Assembly: GCA_964418125.1 (NCBI GenBank)
Contig: CAYQKY010000006.1
Span: 53,473-117,472 of the forward strand
Direction of reading: 5' to 3'
Origin: JACJXW01 sp964418125
GTDB lineage: Bacteria; Bacteroidota; Bacteroidia; Chitinophagales; Saprospiraceae
DNA: 64,000 nucleotides
The position numbers and the translations under genes were made by a program. Positions 34,499 through 41,243 of this stretch are shown piece after piece. The notes under the pieces are model-generated. The model was not told the origin of the DNA. It did not search any database and saw only the letters and a list, made by a program, of their open reading frames with translations. The first letter of the stretch is position 1, and each line of letters starts with the position of its first letter.

Positions 34499-35121
34499 TT
34501 CCCCTTATTTTTATGATACCAACGCCGCGCTTTTACCTGGCTGCCGCATACCTGCATATTACACCACCGCCGCCGCCCGCCCCGGGAGGTGTCGAGAAAG
34601 AGCCAGCCACAGGACGGGCAGGCGCGGATGCGGGGCCAGAGCTCGGTTTGGAGGAGGAGTTCTTCGGCGAGGAGGAGGAGTTGGAGGAGGGGAAGACGGA
34701 GTGAGGGGGTGAGGGGGGTAGAGGGAGAGGTAGGGTGAGTGGGTGAGAGGGGGAGCGCGCGGCGCAGGCCGGTTTCGGTTTTTTCCAGCTGTACTTTTTC
34801 GTAGGCCTGGCGCAGGTAGGTGTTGAAGGCAGCCAGCAATTCGTCGGAAACATCGTTTTCCTCGGCGATATCCCGGAAAATTGCGTAAATGGCCGCTCTT
34901 ACAGCAGTTACTTCGCCCATAAATTTCTCTCCGGCGCCGGGCAGTTCGCGTTCGGCTGCCTGTAGTTCTCCGGCCGTTAGAAAATCCGTCCGCTGCAGCC
35001 AGCGCAGGAAATCCTGTGGGCTGTTCAGGTATTCATCGCCCTTTTCCGGATAACGGGCGGAGACCGTATTCACAAAATCCAGGCAGGGATGTCCCCCGTC
35101 AAGCGGAATTTTTTCGATCAT
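34495..35121 (-). CDS. CGNR zinc-finger transcriptional regulator (ABATE domain)
   Basis: A 208-residue protein. The N-terminal ABATE domain starts GGHPCLDFVNTV and continues with FLRWLQRTDFLT. The C-terminal zinc finger is CPSCGWLFLDTSRGG...RRWCNMQVCG, with the family CGNR box read as CGSQ. Between them (about residues 122-160) is a low-complexity Pro/Thr/Leu stretch coded by a strand-biased pyrimidine-rich repeat, absent from most relatives. CGNR proteins are DNA-binding regulators whose ligand is unknown. Its promoter carries three TTTACnnGTAAA-type palindromes just before the start codon, most simply autoregulatory operators. Downstream and coupled is a lipoprotein gene. Confidence 0.82.
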   Translation of the reverse strand: MIEKIPLDGGHPCLDFVNTVSARYPEKGDEYLNSPQDFLRWLQRTDFLTAGELQAAERELPGAGEKFMGEVTAVRAAIYAIFRDIAEENDVSDELLAAFNTYLRQAYEKVQLEKTETGLRRALPLSPTHPTSPSTPLTPSLRLPLLQLLLLAEELLLQTELWPRIRACPSCGWLFLDTSRGGRRRWCNMQVCGSQVKARRWYHKNKGK

Positions 35122-35190
35122 TTTTACTTGTAAAATTGACTTTAATGGTAAAGCAACGTATTTTTACCGGTAAATTATCTTTCAAAGGTA
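35122..35190 (-). promoter_or_regulatory. Promoter with three TTTAC-n2-GTAAA operators for the CGNR gene
   Basis: TTTTACTTGTAAAA (35122-35135), TTTAATGGTAAA (35141-35152) and TTTACCGGTAAA (35163-35174) are palindromes with centres about 18-22 bp apart. The outer two are perfect; the middle has one mismatch. Upstream of them, TACCTTTG on the minus strand (35183-35190) is a canonical -7 box. A TTG 15 nt further (35206-35208) could be the -33. The operators lie from about +1 to the ATG at 35121, a position that would block transcription or translation start. Confidence 0.65.
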
Positions 35191-35360
35191 AGAATAATTT
35201 TTAACCAACCCTGTTCTGCTGGCTAGTGGATCGGGCGTACTGGAGAATGGCTTTTCATGTCTTCAGTCTGCTATTGGACGACATAAAGCGCTACACTTCC
35301 AATGAACCTTATGAGCAGGGCGCGAGGCGGTTTCAAAACCCTTAGTACTACTTTACTTTA

Positions 35361-35490
35361 AAGTGAGCTGCGTAGCTGCGACTCAGGGCACTGTATCGCA
35401 GCTACGCAGCTCAATCGAGCCCTTGTTCTCATAGCCAGGGGCTTACGCCCCCGGCTATGGTATATCGCCGCTATGCGGCTGTCCTTAAAG
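35361..35490. repeat. REP-like palindromic element A
   Basis: Contains a perfect 17-bp stem (GAGCTGCGTAGCTGCGA at 35365-35381 with its complement at 35396-35412), then a second hairpin CATAGCCAGGGGC/GCCCCCGGCTATG (35430-35459). The edges read ACTTTAAAG and TCCTTAAAG. Element B at 44164-44284 has the same plan: GC(C/T)GCGTAGC outer arms, CCAGGGGC inner hairpin and TTTAAAGT-type edges. Apart from this element and the CGNR promoter the 35191-35537 gap holds no gene. Confidence 0.65.
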
Positions 35491-35537
35491 TTAACAAAGT
35501 AGAATTAGTAACCGGCTCAAAAAAAAACTTCCACCCG

Positions 35538-36023
35538 ATGAAAAAAGAGATCACCCACTACCTTCAGCAATGGCAATCCATTTACAACGGCAAGCCCTGG
35601 TACGGCCCCAGCCTGCAAACTGTACTCCAGGGCCTGGATGCCGAAGCCGCCTGCTGGAAGCCCCGCCCCGGCGCGCATTCCATCATCGAACTGCTGCACC
35701 ACATCCTGTGCTGGCGGCGCCACTTCGTGCAGCGCCTGTCGGGCAACCTGGATTTCTCCATTGAGCTCAACAGCCCGGAGGACTGGACGGCATACGAAGA
35801 GGTATCGGAAGGGAAATGGAAAGTATTGCTGGAAGAACTGGAGCAAAACCAGGAAGAAATCACCCGCTTGCTCAACGGAAAGGAGGATGCCTTCCTGGAG
35901 GAGGATTCCGGCAAGGGAGGCATCACCTTCCGGGAGCGGCTGGAGGGCACGATCCAGCACGACCTTTATCACCTGGGGCAGATGGCGATGGTGAAGGCGC
36001 AGTACAGGATGGCGAAGTTTTGA
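35538..36023 (+). CDS. DinB-family protein
   Basis: A 161-residue protein starting at 35538 (MKKEITHYLQQW); the earlier frame from 35457 runs through the palindromic repeat and is not coding. The DinB four-helix bundle is recognisable with the three metal-binding His: SIIELLHHILCWRRHF and HDLYHLGQMAMV. DinB proteins bind a divalent metal; some are thiol-dependent transferases (bacillithiol-type), others are damage-inducible. Single gene, start next to an element that may provide transcription signals. Exact reaction unknown. Confidence 0.87.
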   Translation: MKKEITHYLQQWQSIYNGKPWYGPSLQTVLQGLDAEAACWKPRPGAHSIIELLHHILCWRRHFVQRLSGNLDFSIELNSPEDWTAYEEVSEGKWKVLLEELEQNQEEITRLLNGKEDAFLEEDSGKGGITFRERLEGTIQHDLYHLGQMAMVKAQYRMAKF

Positions 36024-36189
36024 TGCTGTGATGTAACAAGGGCTTTAGGAAAACGGGGAGCTGTTGTCTGTTTTTTGTTGCTGGTTGTTTGTTGTTTAGT
36101 TGTCAATCTGGCGCCCCCAGGCTCTCCGGGCCAACAACGAGCTCGAACCGGATTGATGGTTGATTATAGTTTTTTCTTACAGCACATTA

Positions 36190-36444
36190 TCATTTTAACT
36201 CATCGGACATTGGTTCTCCGGCAGGCTCCTCAAAAACGGAATACACGACTGTGACACTAAACTCAAAAGAAAATTTCGGGCCATATAAACGCCTGCCTAC
36301 CAGCCTCAAAATGTCTTTGAAATGGCTGTAGCGCCTGGGTTCCTTGTCTACGAGCGGGTGGACATAAGTGCGCCAATAGGAAAAATATCGTTCAACCGTC
36401 TTCATCAGTTCTTGCTTCTCCACTGTTCCTAAACCTTTGCTCAT
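36190..36444 (-). CDS. Small protein of a tandem triplicated family, copy 3
   Basis: 84 residues, the last gene of a four-gene minus-strand operon. It shares with the two upstream paralogs a W-x-T-Y-hydrophobic-HPL-x-DKEPRRY-x-HF core, then RLVGRRLYGPKFS and the tail FEEPAGEPMSDE. There is no signal peptide or membrane helix. The start overlaps the stop of copy 2 by 4 bp (ATGA type), so translation is coupled. I recognise no family. The charged DKEPRRY patch and aromatic residues suggest a conserved binding surface. Confidence 0.72.
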   Translation of the reverse strand: MSKGLGTVEKQELMKTVERYFSYWRTYVHPLVDKEPRRYSHFKDILRLVGRRLYGPKFSFEFSVTVVYSVFEEPAGEPMSDELK

Positions 36445-36677
36445 TTCTGCATACTATCCGACATTGGCTCTCCCGCAGGTTCTTCGAATACAGAATACAG
36501 GACTGCGATGCTGAACTCTAGAGAAAATTTCGGGCCGTATAAACGTCTGCCTACAAACCTCAAAGTGTCTTTGAAATGACTGTAACGCTTGGGTTCCTTA
36601 TCTGCTAAGGGATGTATGAAAGTCTTCCAGTAGGTATGATACTGGCCAACTATTTTCATCAGTTCTTGCTTCTCCAT
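36441..36677 (-). CDS. Small protein of a tandem triplicated family, copy 2
   Basis: 78 residues; most similar to copy 3 (HPLADKEPKRYSHF, GRRLYGPKFS, EEPAGEPMSD). The N-terminus MEKQELMKIV is shared with copy 3. It sits 12 bp after copy 1. The high copy 2/copy 3 identity suggests the most recent duplication, while copy 1 is older. No signal peptide. Unknown function. Confidence 0.72.
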   Translation of the reverse strand: MEKQELMKIVGQYHTYWKTFIHPLADKEPKRYSHFKDTLRFVGRRLYGPKFSLEFSIAVLYSVFEEPAGEPMSDSMQK

Positions 36678-36689
36678 CGCCCGGATGTT

Positions 36690-36926
36690 TCAATTTACGC
36701 ACCCGTCCGATTTTGGGCCTGAGGGGATATGATCCAATGCCTGAAAAACGGCGATATTGAATTGTATGGAAAAATCCAGGCCGTAGAATCGTTTGCCTAC
36801 CTCGTTCAGCGTATCTGTAAAATGTAGATACCGCCTTGGTTCTTTGTCAACCAAAGGGTGAATATAAGTTTGCCAGTAGGCGAGGTACATTTCAACGTTC
36901 TTCATCACTTCTTGGCTCTCCATCAT
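36690..36926 (-). CDS. Small protein of a tandem triplicated family, copy 1 (most divergent)
   Basis: 78 residues with the shared core QTYIHPLVDKEPRRYLHF and GKRFYGLDFS, but a different tail (HIPSGPKSDGCVN). The ATG at 36926 lies within the last 35 bp of the preceding membrane-anchored gene; a second ATG at 36923 is possible. The overlap argues for coupled translation with that gene. No recognisable family. Confidence 0.7.
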   Translation of the reverse strand: MMESQEVMKNVEMYLAYWQTYIHPLVDKEPRRYLHFTDTLNEVGKRFYGLDFSIQFNIAVFQALDHIPSGPKSDGCVN

Positions 36927-37281
36927 CAGGGTATATTAATTCGTCATTTAAAAGTAGGATTTCATCAATTATAGCCAGCAATCTTGCCAAAAGGACAGGT
37001 TGATCGGCCATTCTTTGTAATAGCGTTTGCCGAATACTCCTTAAAGTTTGTTCCTTTTCATAGCTGATCGCTTCTCCATTTCTCAATCTCTCTAACACGC
37101 TATGAAGAAAGATCTCCAAATTCGTCGGCGACATCCTCATCAGCTCCATTCCTGCCGCTTCCTCATAACCCGGCGCCGGCTCATGAAGGTTAGGTAAAGT
37201 TACCTGTTTCAAAGCAAAAAATAAACCGATACAAAGGACTGTAGCCACAACCGCTGCCTGAAAACGTAAAGATGCTGTCAT
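36892..37281 (-). CDS. Membrane-anchored small protein heading the triplicated-family operon
   Basis: A 129-residue protein with one N-terminal transmembrane segment (about 8-26: AAVVATVLCIGLFFALKQV) and then a helical, charged region (LEIFLHSVLERLRNGE, RSIRQTLLQRM) likely outside the cytoplasmic membrane. The C-terminus is acidic (YPDDGEPRSDEER). No domain recognised. It is the first gene of the unit and overlaps copy 1 of the small-protein family by 35 bp, so all four genes probably work together, for example an anchor plus soluble partners. That role is inference. Confidence 0.68.
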   Translation of the reverse strand: MTASLRFQAAVVATVLCIGLFFALKQVTLPNLHEPAPGYEEAAGMELMRMSPTNLEIFLHSVLERLRNGEAISYEKEQTLRSIRQTLLQRMADQPVLLARLLAIIDEILLLNDELIYPDDGEPRSDEER

Positions 37282-37495
37282 CCTGAGGGGTATTGGTTAC
37301 ACATCTAAAGTTACACCCGATTGAGCTTCGGGGTTTTACGCCTTTAAAATAGAAAAAATATTATTTTTCGGGAAATTATCCTACAAAAATTTAACTTAAA
37401 GTTGTTTTTTAAGTTTTTTTGCACCTTATGCGAGGGACAGGATGTTGGCGTGCGGGAATTGTTGTGGGATATAGGGGAGAGGGAAAAGGGCATGA

Positions 37496-37545
37496 ATAAA
37501 TGGAAATAGGGAAATGCATGGAAATGCAGTAGAAATGCATTCCCA
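37496..37545. repeat. GAAATG-type intergenic element, copy 2
   Basis: The stretch from TGGAAATAGGGAAATGCATG on closely matches the reverse complement of the right half of the element at 19223-19362. It ends just before the 3' end of the membrane-protein gene at 37565. The rest of 37282-37564 has no gene. Confidence 0.55.
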
Positions 37546-37564
37546 TCACATTTCGCACTAGGTT

Positions 37565-37900
37565 CTAATCCCACAATTCATGAATGATCTGCGCCATCTC
37601 TTCATTCGCCGGGCTGATGTCGAAGTCCATGGCCAGAACGGGCCGTAGGGCGAAGTAGTAGAAGGCGGCCAGGGCCAGGGCGGTGAGCGTGCCCACTGTC
37701 GCGATAATGCCTATCAATTGCAGGGTGGAAAGCGCCCCCACCAGGAGGGCAGCGCCGGCGAAGGCCGCGGCGGCAGCTTTTTCCCCGTAAAGGGAAGAAG
37801 AGCGCCGGGCCGGGCCGGTTTGCTGCTTCCGGGTGTAGGCCATTTGGGTGTTGGGGAGGTTATACGCAACCTCTGTCGGGGATTTCACTGATGTTTTCAT
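37565..37900 (-). CDS. Small membrane protein, two hydrophobic segments
   Basis: A 111-residue protein: a polar N-terminus of about 40 residues, an Ala-rich helix (AAAAAFAGAALLVGALSTL), then LIGIIATVGTLTALALAAFYYFALRPVL, and a short acidic tail. The segment STLQLIGIIATVGT is similar to AALHLISIVAATGT of the next gene (37991-38224), so the two are probable paralogs. A strong promoter (TTG, 21 nt, TACCTTTG) lies upstream. No known family; inner-membrane protein of unknown role. Confidence 0.65.
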   Translation of the reverse strand: MKTSVKSPTEVAYNLPNTQMAYTRKQQTGPARRSSSLYGEKAAAAAFAGAALLVGALSTLQLIGIIATVGTLTALALAAFYYFALRPVLAMDFDISPANEEMAQIIHELWD

Positions 37901-37944
37901 TTGGATCTGGATTTAGGTTGTGTTCATGGAATTATCCTTTTTTA

Positions 37945-37976
37945 CAAAGGTAGGATGGAAAGGGCCGGGGAGTCAA
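37945..37976 (-). promoter_or_regulatory. Bacteroidota sigma-A promoter for small membrane protein
   Basis: On the minus strand: TTG (37974-37976), 21-nt spacer, TACCTTTG (37945-37952). This fits the TTG-N17-23-TAnnTTTG consensus exactly. Transcription would start near 37938, 38 nt before the ATG at 37900. Confidence 0.6.
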
Positions 37977-37990
37977 GCGTTCTTGAGCCG

Positions 37991-38224
37991 TTAGCGGCCC
38001 TGGTTTAGCCATTGGCGATCTGAGGTTGTCGCCAGGGTGCGCTTTTCTCCGGTTGCTGCAGCATTCTTCGAATGCATGCCCAGCGTGCCCTGGCTTAAGG
38101 CGCATAATATCACAAATATAAAAGTGCCGGTGGCGGCTACGATACTGATCAGGTGTAGGGCGGCCAGGGTGGCGACTGCCAGCGCAGCGGCCGGAAATAA
38201 CAGGGCGATAGGATTGTTTTTCAT
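37991..38224 (-). CDS. Small membrane protein, paralog of the preceding one
   Basis: 77 residues with two adjacent hydrophobic stretches (IALLFPAAALAVATLAAL and SIVAATGTFIFVILCAL) and a polar tail. The shared AALHLISIVAATGT-type segment links it to the gene at 37565-37900. It lies 90 bp upstream of that gene's start, on the same strand. Function unknown; short length makes the call moderate. Confidence 0.55.
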   Translation of the reverse strand: MKNNPIALLFPAAALAVATLAALHLISIVAATGTFIFVILCALSQGTLGMHSKNAAATGEKRTLATTSDRQWLNQGR

Positions 38225-38334
38225 GATGCTATGGGTTTTGCGGGTTTATGGTTCCATGGGTTCATGGCTCCACGGTTCCACCGTTGCTTACACAATGAAT
38301 CCGGGAAGCCATGAAGCCAATCAGCCTTTGTCGG

Positions 38335-39129
38335 TCAGTCATTGTCTACCGGAACGGCTTCGATCGAGGGAACATCCTGCGATGTCGGCTCCGTACGGCC
38401 GGTTTTCAGGAACGGGATCAGCTTCGGGGTTTGCTGCCGGTACTGTATGTACTTATTGCCGAATTCCCGGATCAGGTCTTTCTCTTCGTAGGTAATGGCG
38501 ATCAGGATGAAGGTGGTCAGCCCGGCGGCCATGATCAGGTGCGTGATGGTCATATGCGGGGTGAACCACAGGCCCAGCAGCATGCCGAAATACAGCGGGT
38601 GGCGCATGTATTTGTAATAAGCTACGATCCGGAACTGCAGCGGCTTGTAGGGTTTGTCGGTGAGGTAGAAGTAAGTCTGCCGCAGGCCGAACAGGTCGAA
38701 GTGGTTGATCACGAAACTGCTGCTGTACATGATAACCCAGCCGATGAAGAACAGGGTGTAATGTACATAGTAAGCAGTGCTGCCCGCTTCTACCTGCCAG
38801 ATGGTGCCCCCCAGGGGCTCCCACTGCCAGAGGACGAGGAAGAACGTGAGGCCCGAAGTGAGTACAAAAACGGAGCGCTCCAGCAACGGGTGCAGGGTTT
38901 TCGTTAACCACTTCTTGAAAGACTGCCGCGCCATGATGATGTGCTGCAGGGCGAAAAGGGCCACCAGGGCCAGGTTCTTGAGCAGGGCCGGTACTGCCCC
39001 CATCGCAGGCTCGCCGTCAATGCCGATGCCGGGGATCAGGTTGCCCACAAAGGCGGTCCAGGTGAACAGGGCCCCTACGCCGATGGCGTAGGCTACGATT
39101 GCAAATAATGAAGCTCCAAGCTTTTTCAT
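38335..39129 (-). CDS. mddA: Methanethiol S-methyltransferase-like membrane protein (MddA/NnrU-related)
   Basis: A 264-residue integral membrane protein with about six helices. It carries family motifs QHIIMARQSFKKWLT, PLLERSVFVL, FVINHFDLFGLRQ, YKYMRHPLYFGMLLGLW and EEKDLIREFGNKYIQYRQQ; the RHPLYFG and E-DL pairs are the SAM-binding/active region of isoprenylcysteine-methyltransferase relatives. MddA methylates methanethiol to dimethyl sulfide with S-adenosylmethionine at the inner membrane. NnrU-like proteins share the fold, so the reaction is likely but not certain. The C-terminal 20 residues form a polar tail. Stand-alone gene; no S-metabolism operon nearby. Confidence 0.75.
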   Translation of the reverse strand: MKKLGASLFAIVAYAIGVGALFTWTAFVGNLIPGIGIDGEPAMGAVPALLKNLALVALFALQHIIMARQSFKKWLTKTLHPLLERSVFVLTSGLTFFLVLWQWEPLGGTIWQVEAGSTAYYVHYTLFFIGWVIMYSSSFVINHFDLFGLRQTYFYLTDKPYKPLQFRIVAYYKYMRHPLYFGMLLGLWFTPHMTITHLIMAAGLTTFILIAITYEEKDLIREFGNKYIQYRQQTPKLIPFLKTGRTEPTSQDVPSIEAVPVDND

Positions 39130-39270
39130 GATAAAGGGTTGGTTTAGGATTTAAAGAATCGTTTCCATTTGGTTTCTGAGGTTGATGCCACAAGTTTACG
39201 GGCATCGGCAACGGAAAGAAAGGGGATTTGATTGAGGGGAGCTTCTTCTTGCTTGGATGGGTGGGTAGCC

Positions 39271-39430
39271 TTATTTTTCTATGAAAAGGGGTACAGGAAG
39301 GGGCAGGGCCATGCCGCCCTCAAAAAAGGAACGGATACGCTCAGGTGAAGTGGGGATCTGATCAAAAAACGTATGGGTTGTAATAACCAAAGAGGAACGC
39401 AGGGAGCTACTATCAGGCCTGAGTCCTTGG
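39271..39430 (-). pseudogene. Probable C-terminal gene remnant
   Basis: On the minus strand the frame ending at 39271 reads VITTHTFFDQIPTSPERIR and GGMALPLPVPLF, with the composition of a real protein tail. Upstream the same frame runs directly into the palindromic element at 39422-39507, whose translation is meaningless. So a gene may have been cut when the element entered or by deletion. No family can be named. The rest of the 39130-39505 gap holds nothing recognisable. Confidence 0.35.
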
Positions 39431-39507
39431 GCCGAAATACGTAGATATGAATAGAAATGAGGAAATGCAGCAGGGCGTGCATTTCCACCGCATTTCAATG
39501 CATTCCT
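39422..39507. repeat. GAAATG-type intergenic element, copy 3
   Basis: Shares AGAAATGAGGAAATGCAG (39453-39470) and GCATTTCCACCGCATTTC with the element at 19223-19362, and its edges (GTCCTTGGGCCGAAATAC) resemble that element's left arm. It ends at the stop codon of the DUF1801 gene. Confidence 0.6.
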
Positions 39508-39928
39508 ACTCCTGGCCGTACTTCTCCCGCATCATCTCCACCGACTCCCGGATCATCTGCTTCAGTACGTCCATGTCCACATCTTCCAGCTTATTGATGT
39601 ACAGGCAGGATTTTCCCGTTTTATGTTTGCCCAGTTTTTGCAGCAGCTCGTCGTAGTGGCGGAAGCCGGACATGATGTAAAGCGTCAGGCTTTGCTTGCG
39701 GGGCGAGAAGCCGGTGAGGAACCAGTCTCCTTCGCGGCCGCTCTCGTATTTGTAGTGGTAATTGCCGAAACCGATGATGCTGGGGCCCCACATCCGAGGC
39801 TCCTCGCCGGTGAGTTCTTTCATGATCTCCAGCATGGCGAGGCTGTCTTCGCGCCGCTTGTCGTGTTCTACACTGTTAAGGAATTTTTCAACGTTGCCGT
39901 CGTGTGGTTTGGTTTTGAGATCGCTCAT
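39506..39928 (-). CDS. DUF1801 (YdhG-like) protein
   Basis: 140 residues from the ATG at 39928 (MSDLKTKPHDG); the frame to 40015 is longer but has no family support. The DUF1801 pattern is clear: VEKFLNSVEHDKRREDS, RMWGPSIIGFGNYHYKY, then GFSPRKQSLTLYIM and LGKHKTGKSCLYINKL. The domain is small and cytoplasmic, resembling frataxin-like folds; the family's function is unknown. The gene's 3' end touches a GAAATG-type palindromic element. Confidence 0.85.
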   Translation of the reverse strand: MSDLKTKPHDGNVEKFLNSVEHDKRREDSLAMLEIMKELTGEEPRMWGPSIIGFGNYHYKYESGREGDWFLTGFSPRKQSLTLYIMSGFRHYDELLQKLGKHKTGKSCLYINKLEDVDMDVLKQMIRESVEMMREKYGQE

Positions 39929-40053
39929 ATTGGGTGATTTTTTATTGAAGAATAAGGTATAGCCATTTCTAGCCGCTAGGATACGAAAGCACAAAGATCC
40001 ACAAAGTTTCAGCATGTTGCCGGGTGGCGGTACTCCTTGGAGAAATCGCGGCC

Positions 40054-40269
40054 TTACTTCAACTGAAGACCCCTGGCATCTAAAAATAAAGCAATTTTTC
40101 GGAATTCCTCCTTTACTTTATTCATGGTTTTATCCGGAAACTTTTCGAAAGCGTCCAGTTCGGCCTGCTTTTTCAGTTCGGATGCCTTCATCGGTTCTTT
40201 TGCCACCCGAAGTATCTCCTCCTTCCATTCGTCAAAAAACTCAGGAGGGATCTTTCTGCCAACCCCGTT
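40054..40269 (-). pseudogene. Possible gene remnant with Lys/Glu-rich helical sequence
   Basis: A 71-codon stop-to-stop frame on the minus strand reads as a plausible helical protein (IPPEFFDEWKEEILRVAK, DAFEKFPDKTMNKVKEEF) but has no ATG until its middle. Two adjacent stop codons (40270-40275) separate it from a same-frame upstream piece reading ALSIEERMKKCTLSP (about 40330-40400). This looks like one gene broken by nonsense mutations. Family unknown. The remainder of 39929-40498 holds nothing else. Confidence 0.35.
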
Positions 40270-40498
40270 TTATCAGATGCTTCTTTTGATTGAGGGGATA
40301 CCTGGTTTATTCTGTTTGGTTGGAGAAAGCGTACATTTTTTCATCCTCTCCTCTATGCTGAGAGCAGGCTCTTCTGTTTCGGAGCTGTGCTCACTCTTAC
40401 GGTACAACAACTCATTAAGGGTTTCATCCGGCCCGGGCGCCGGTTAATTTGCCGGCGAATTTTAACCTGATTACCTGACTTATTAAAATTTAACATCC

Positions 40499-40930
40499 AT
40501 GAAAAAGTCAATTTCTGTTATTGCAGCCTTCCTGTTTTTTGCTTTGGGCATCGCCGGCGCTCAGGCTACCGAAGAAAATTACAGAGGAGACATCAATGAT
40601 GTTTTCATCAACTGCAATAATGACGAGCCTGTGTTTTTTACCGGCAGGATCCATATCCTGGTAAAGAGAAGCAGCGGCGCCCATGATGAATATTATCATG
40701 TAAATATTCAGGGACAGGGCTTTGGCGGTAACAGTGGGGCGACCTACGTTGTGAACTACAATGAGAACTTTATGCCCACCGACAGCCATGGCACCTGGAC
40801 CGGTTCGCTCAATGTGATCGGCAGAGGGAGCGTCCCTGATTTCCGGGCGGGCATCGTGGCCCATTATACGGAAAATGCCAACGGAGAGCCCGTGGTGGAT
40901 TTCATATCCACGGCAAGTAATTGTGAGTAA
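40499..40930 (+). CDS. Small secreted protein of unknown function
   Basis: A 143-residue protein with a cleavable signal peptide (MKKSISVIAAFLFFALGIAGAQA) and a short beta-rich mature domain containing FINCNNDEPVFFTGRIHILV and a late Cys (STASNCE). The two Cys could form a disulfide. No family recognised, although the mature part may be a small beta-sandwich. A hairpin terminator lies 50 bp downstream (40980-41015). Confidence 0.7.
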   Translation: MKKSISVIAAFLFFALGIAGAQATEENYRGDINDVFINCNNDEPVFFTGRIHILVKRSSGAHDEYYHVNIQGQGFGGNSGATYVVNYNENFMPTDSHGTWTGSLNVIGRGSVPDFRAGIVAHYTENANGEPVVDFISTASNCE

Positions 40931-40979
40931 CTGAGCATCTGAAAAAGAAAAGTCCCGGCGTTGGGCATCTTTATTGTTG

Positions 40980-41015
40980 GGCGCCTGTCCTGGATCTGAA
41001 GGGCAGGCGCCTATT
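40980..41015. terminator. Terminator hairpin between secreted-protein gene and small minus-strand ORF
   Basis: GGCGCCTGTCC (40980-40990) pairs with GGGCAGGCGCC (41001-41011) over a 10-nt loop; one G-T wobble. TATTTATT follows on the plus strand. It ends at the stop codon of the minus-strand small frame, so it may serve both. Confidence 0.6.
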
Positions 41016-41151
41016 TATTCATCCATTCCTTGAACTCCTTCGCCCGGTCGATGCTGATGATGGTATCGTGGCTGTCATCGGCCGGAGGGGCCAGTGCCTT
41101 CGGCATTAAGTAAAGGGTGATAAGAAACGCCGCTATTTTTCGTCGGATCAA
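41011..41151 (-). CDS. Possible short secreted peptide (46 aa) with TTG start
   Basis: The frame 41011-41151 begins at TTG and reads as a textbook signal peptide (MIRRKIAAFLITLYLMPKALA) followed by a 25-residue polar peptide containing TIISIDRAKEFKEWMNK. An ATG at 41106 would give only 31 residues without the signal. The 5' part lies in the left arm of a palindromic element (41114-41242), so mRNA pairing could hide the start. It may also be a chance reading of the repeat joined to a gene remnant. No family recognised. Confidence 0.35.
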   Translation of the reverse strand: MIRRKIAAFLITLYLMPKALAPPADDSHDTIISIDRAKEFKEWMNK

Positions 41152-41242
41152 GGCGGCGCTGAGGGGGCGTAGCCGTAGCTACGAAGCCCTTAGCGCCAAC
41201 GCAGAGCCGGCGGAAAATAGCAAGTTTCTTACCCCGTTATCC
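41114..41242. repeat. Large palindromic element with nested hairpins (C)
   Basis: The outer arms pair (AAGAAACGCCGCTATTTTT on the left with AAAATAGCAAGTTTCTTAC on the right). The inner arms GGCGCTGAGGG and CCCTTAGCGCC also pair, and the tip holds GTAGCTAC. It fills the space between the small secreted peptide and the barrel gene at 41244, right up to the latter's stop codon. Confidence 0.6.
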
Positions 41243-41243
41243 A

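Noticed and set aside
36060..36189. Possible small RNA or gene in the GTTG-rich stretch after dinB
   Set aside because: Only low-complexity sequence with no stable structure; similar strings occur at 16.47 kb.
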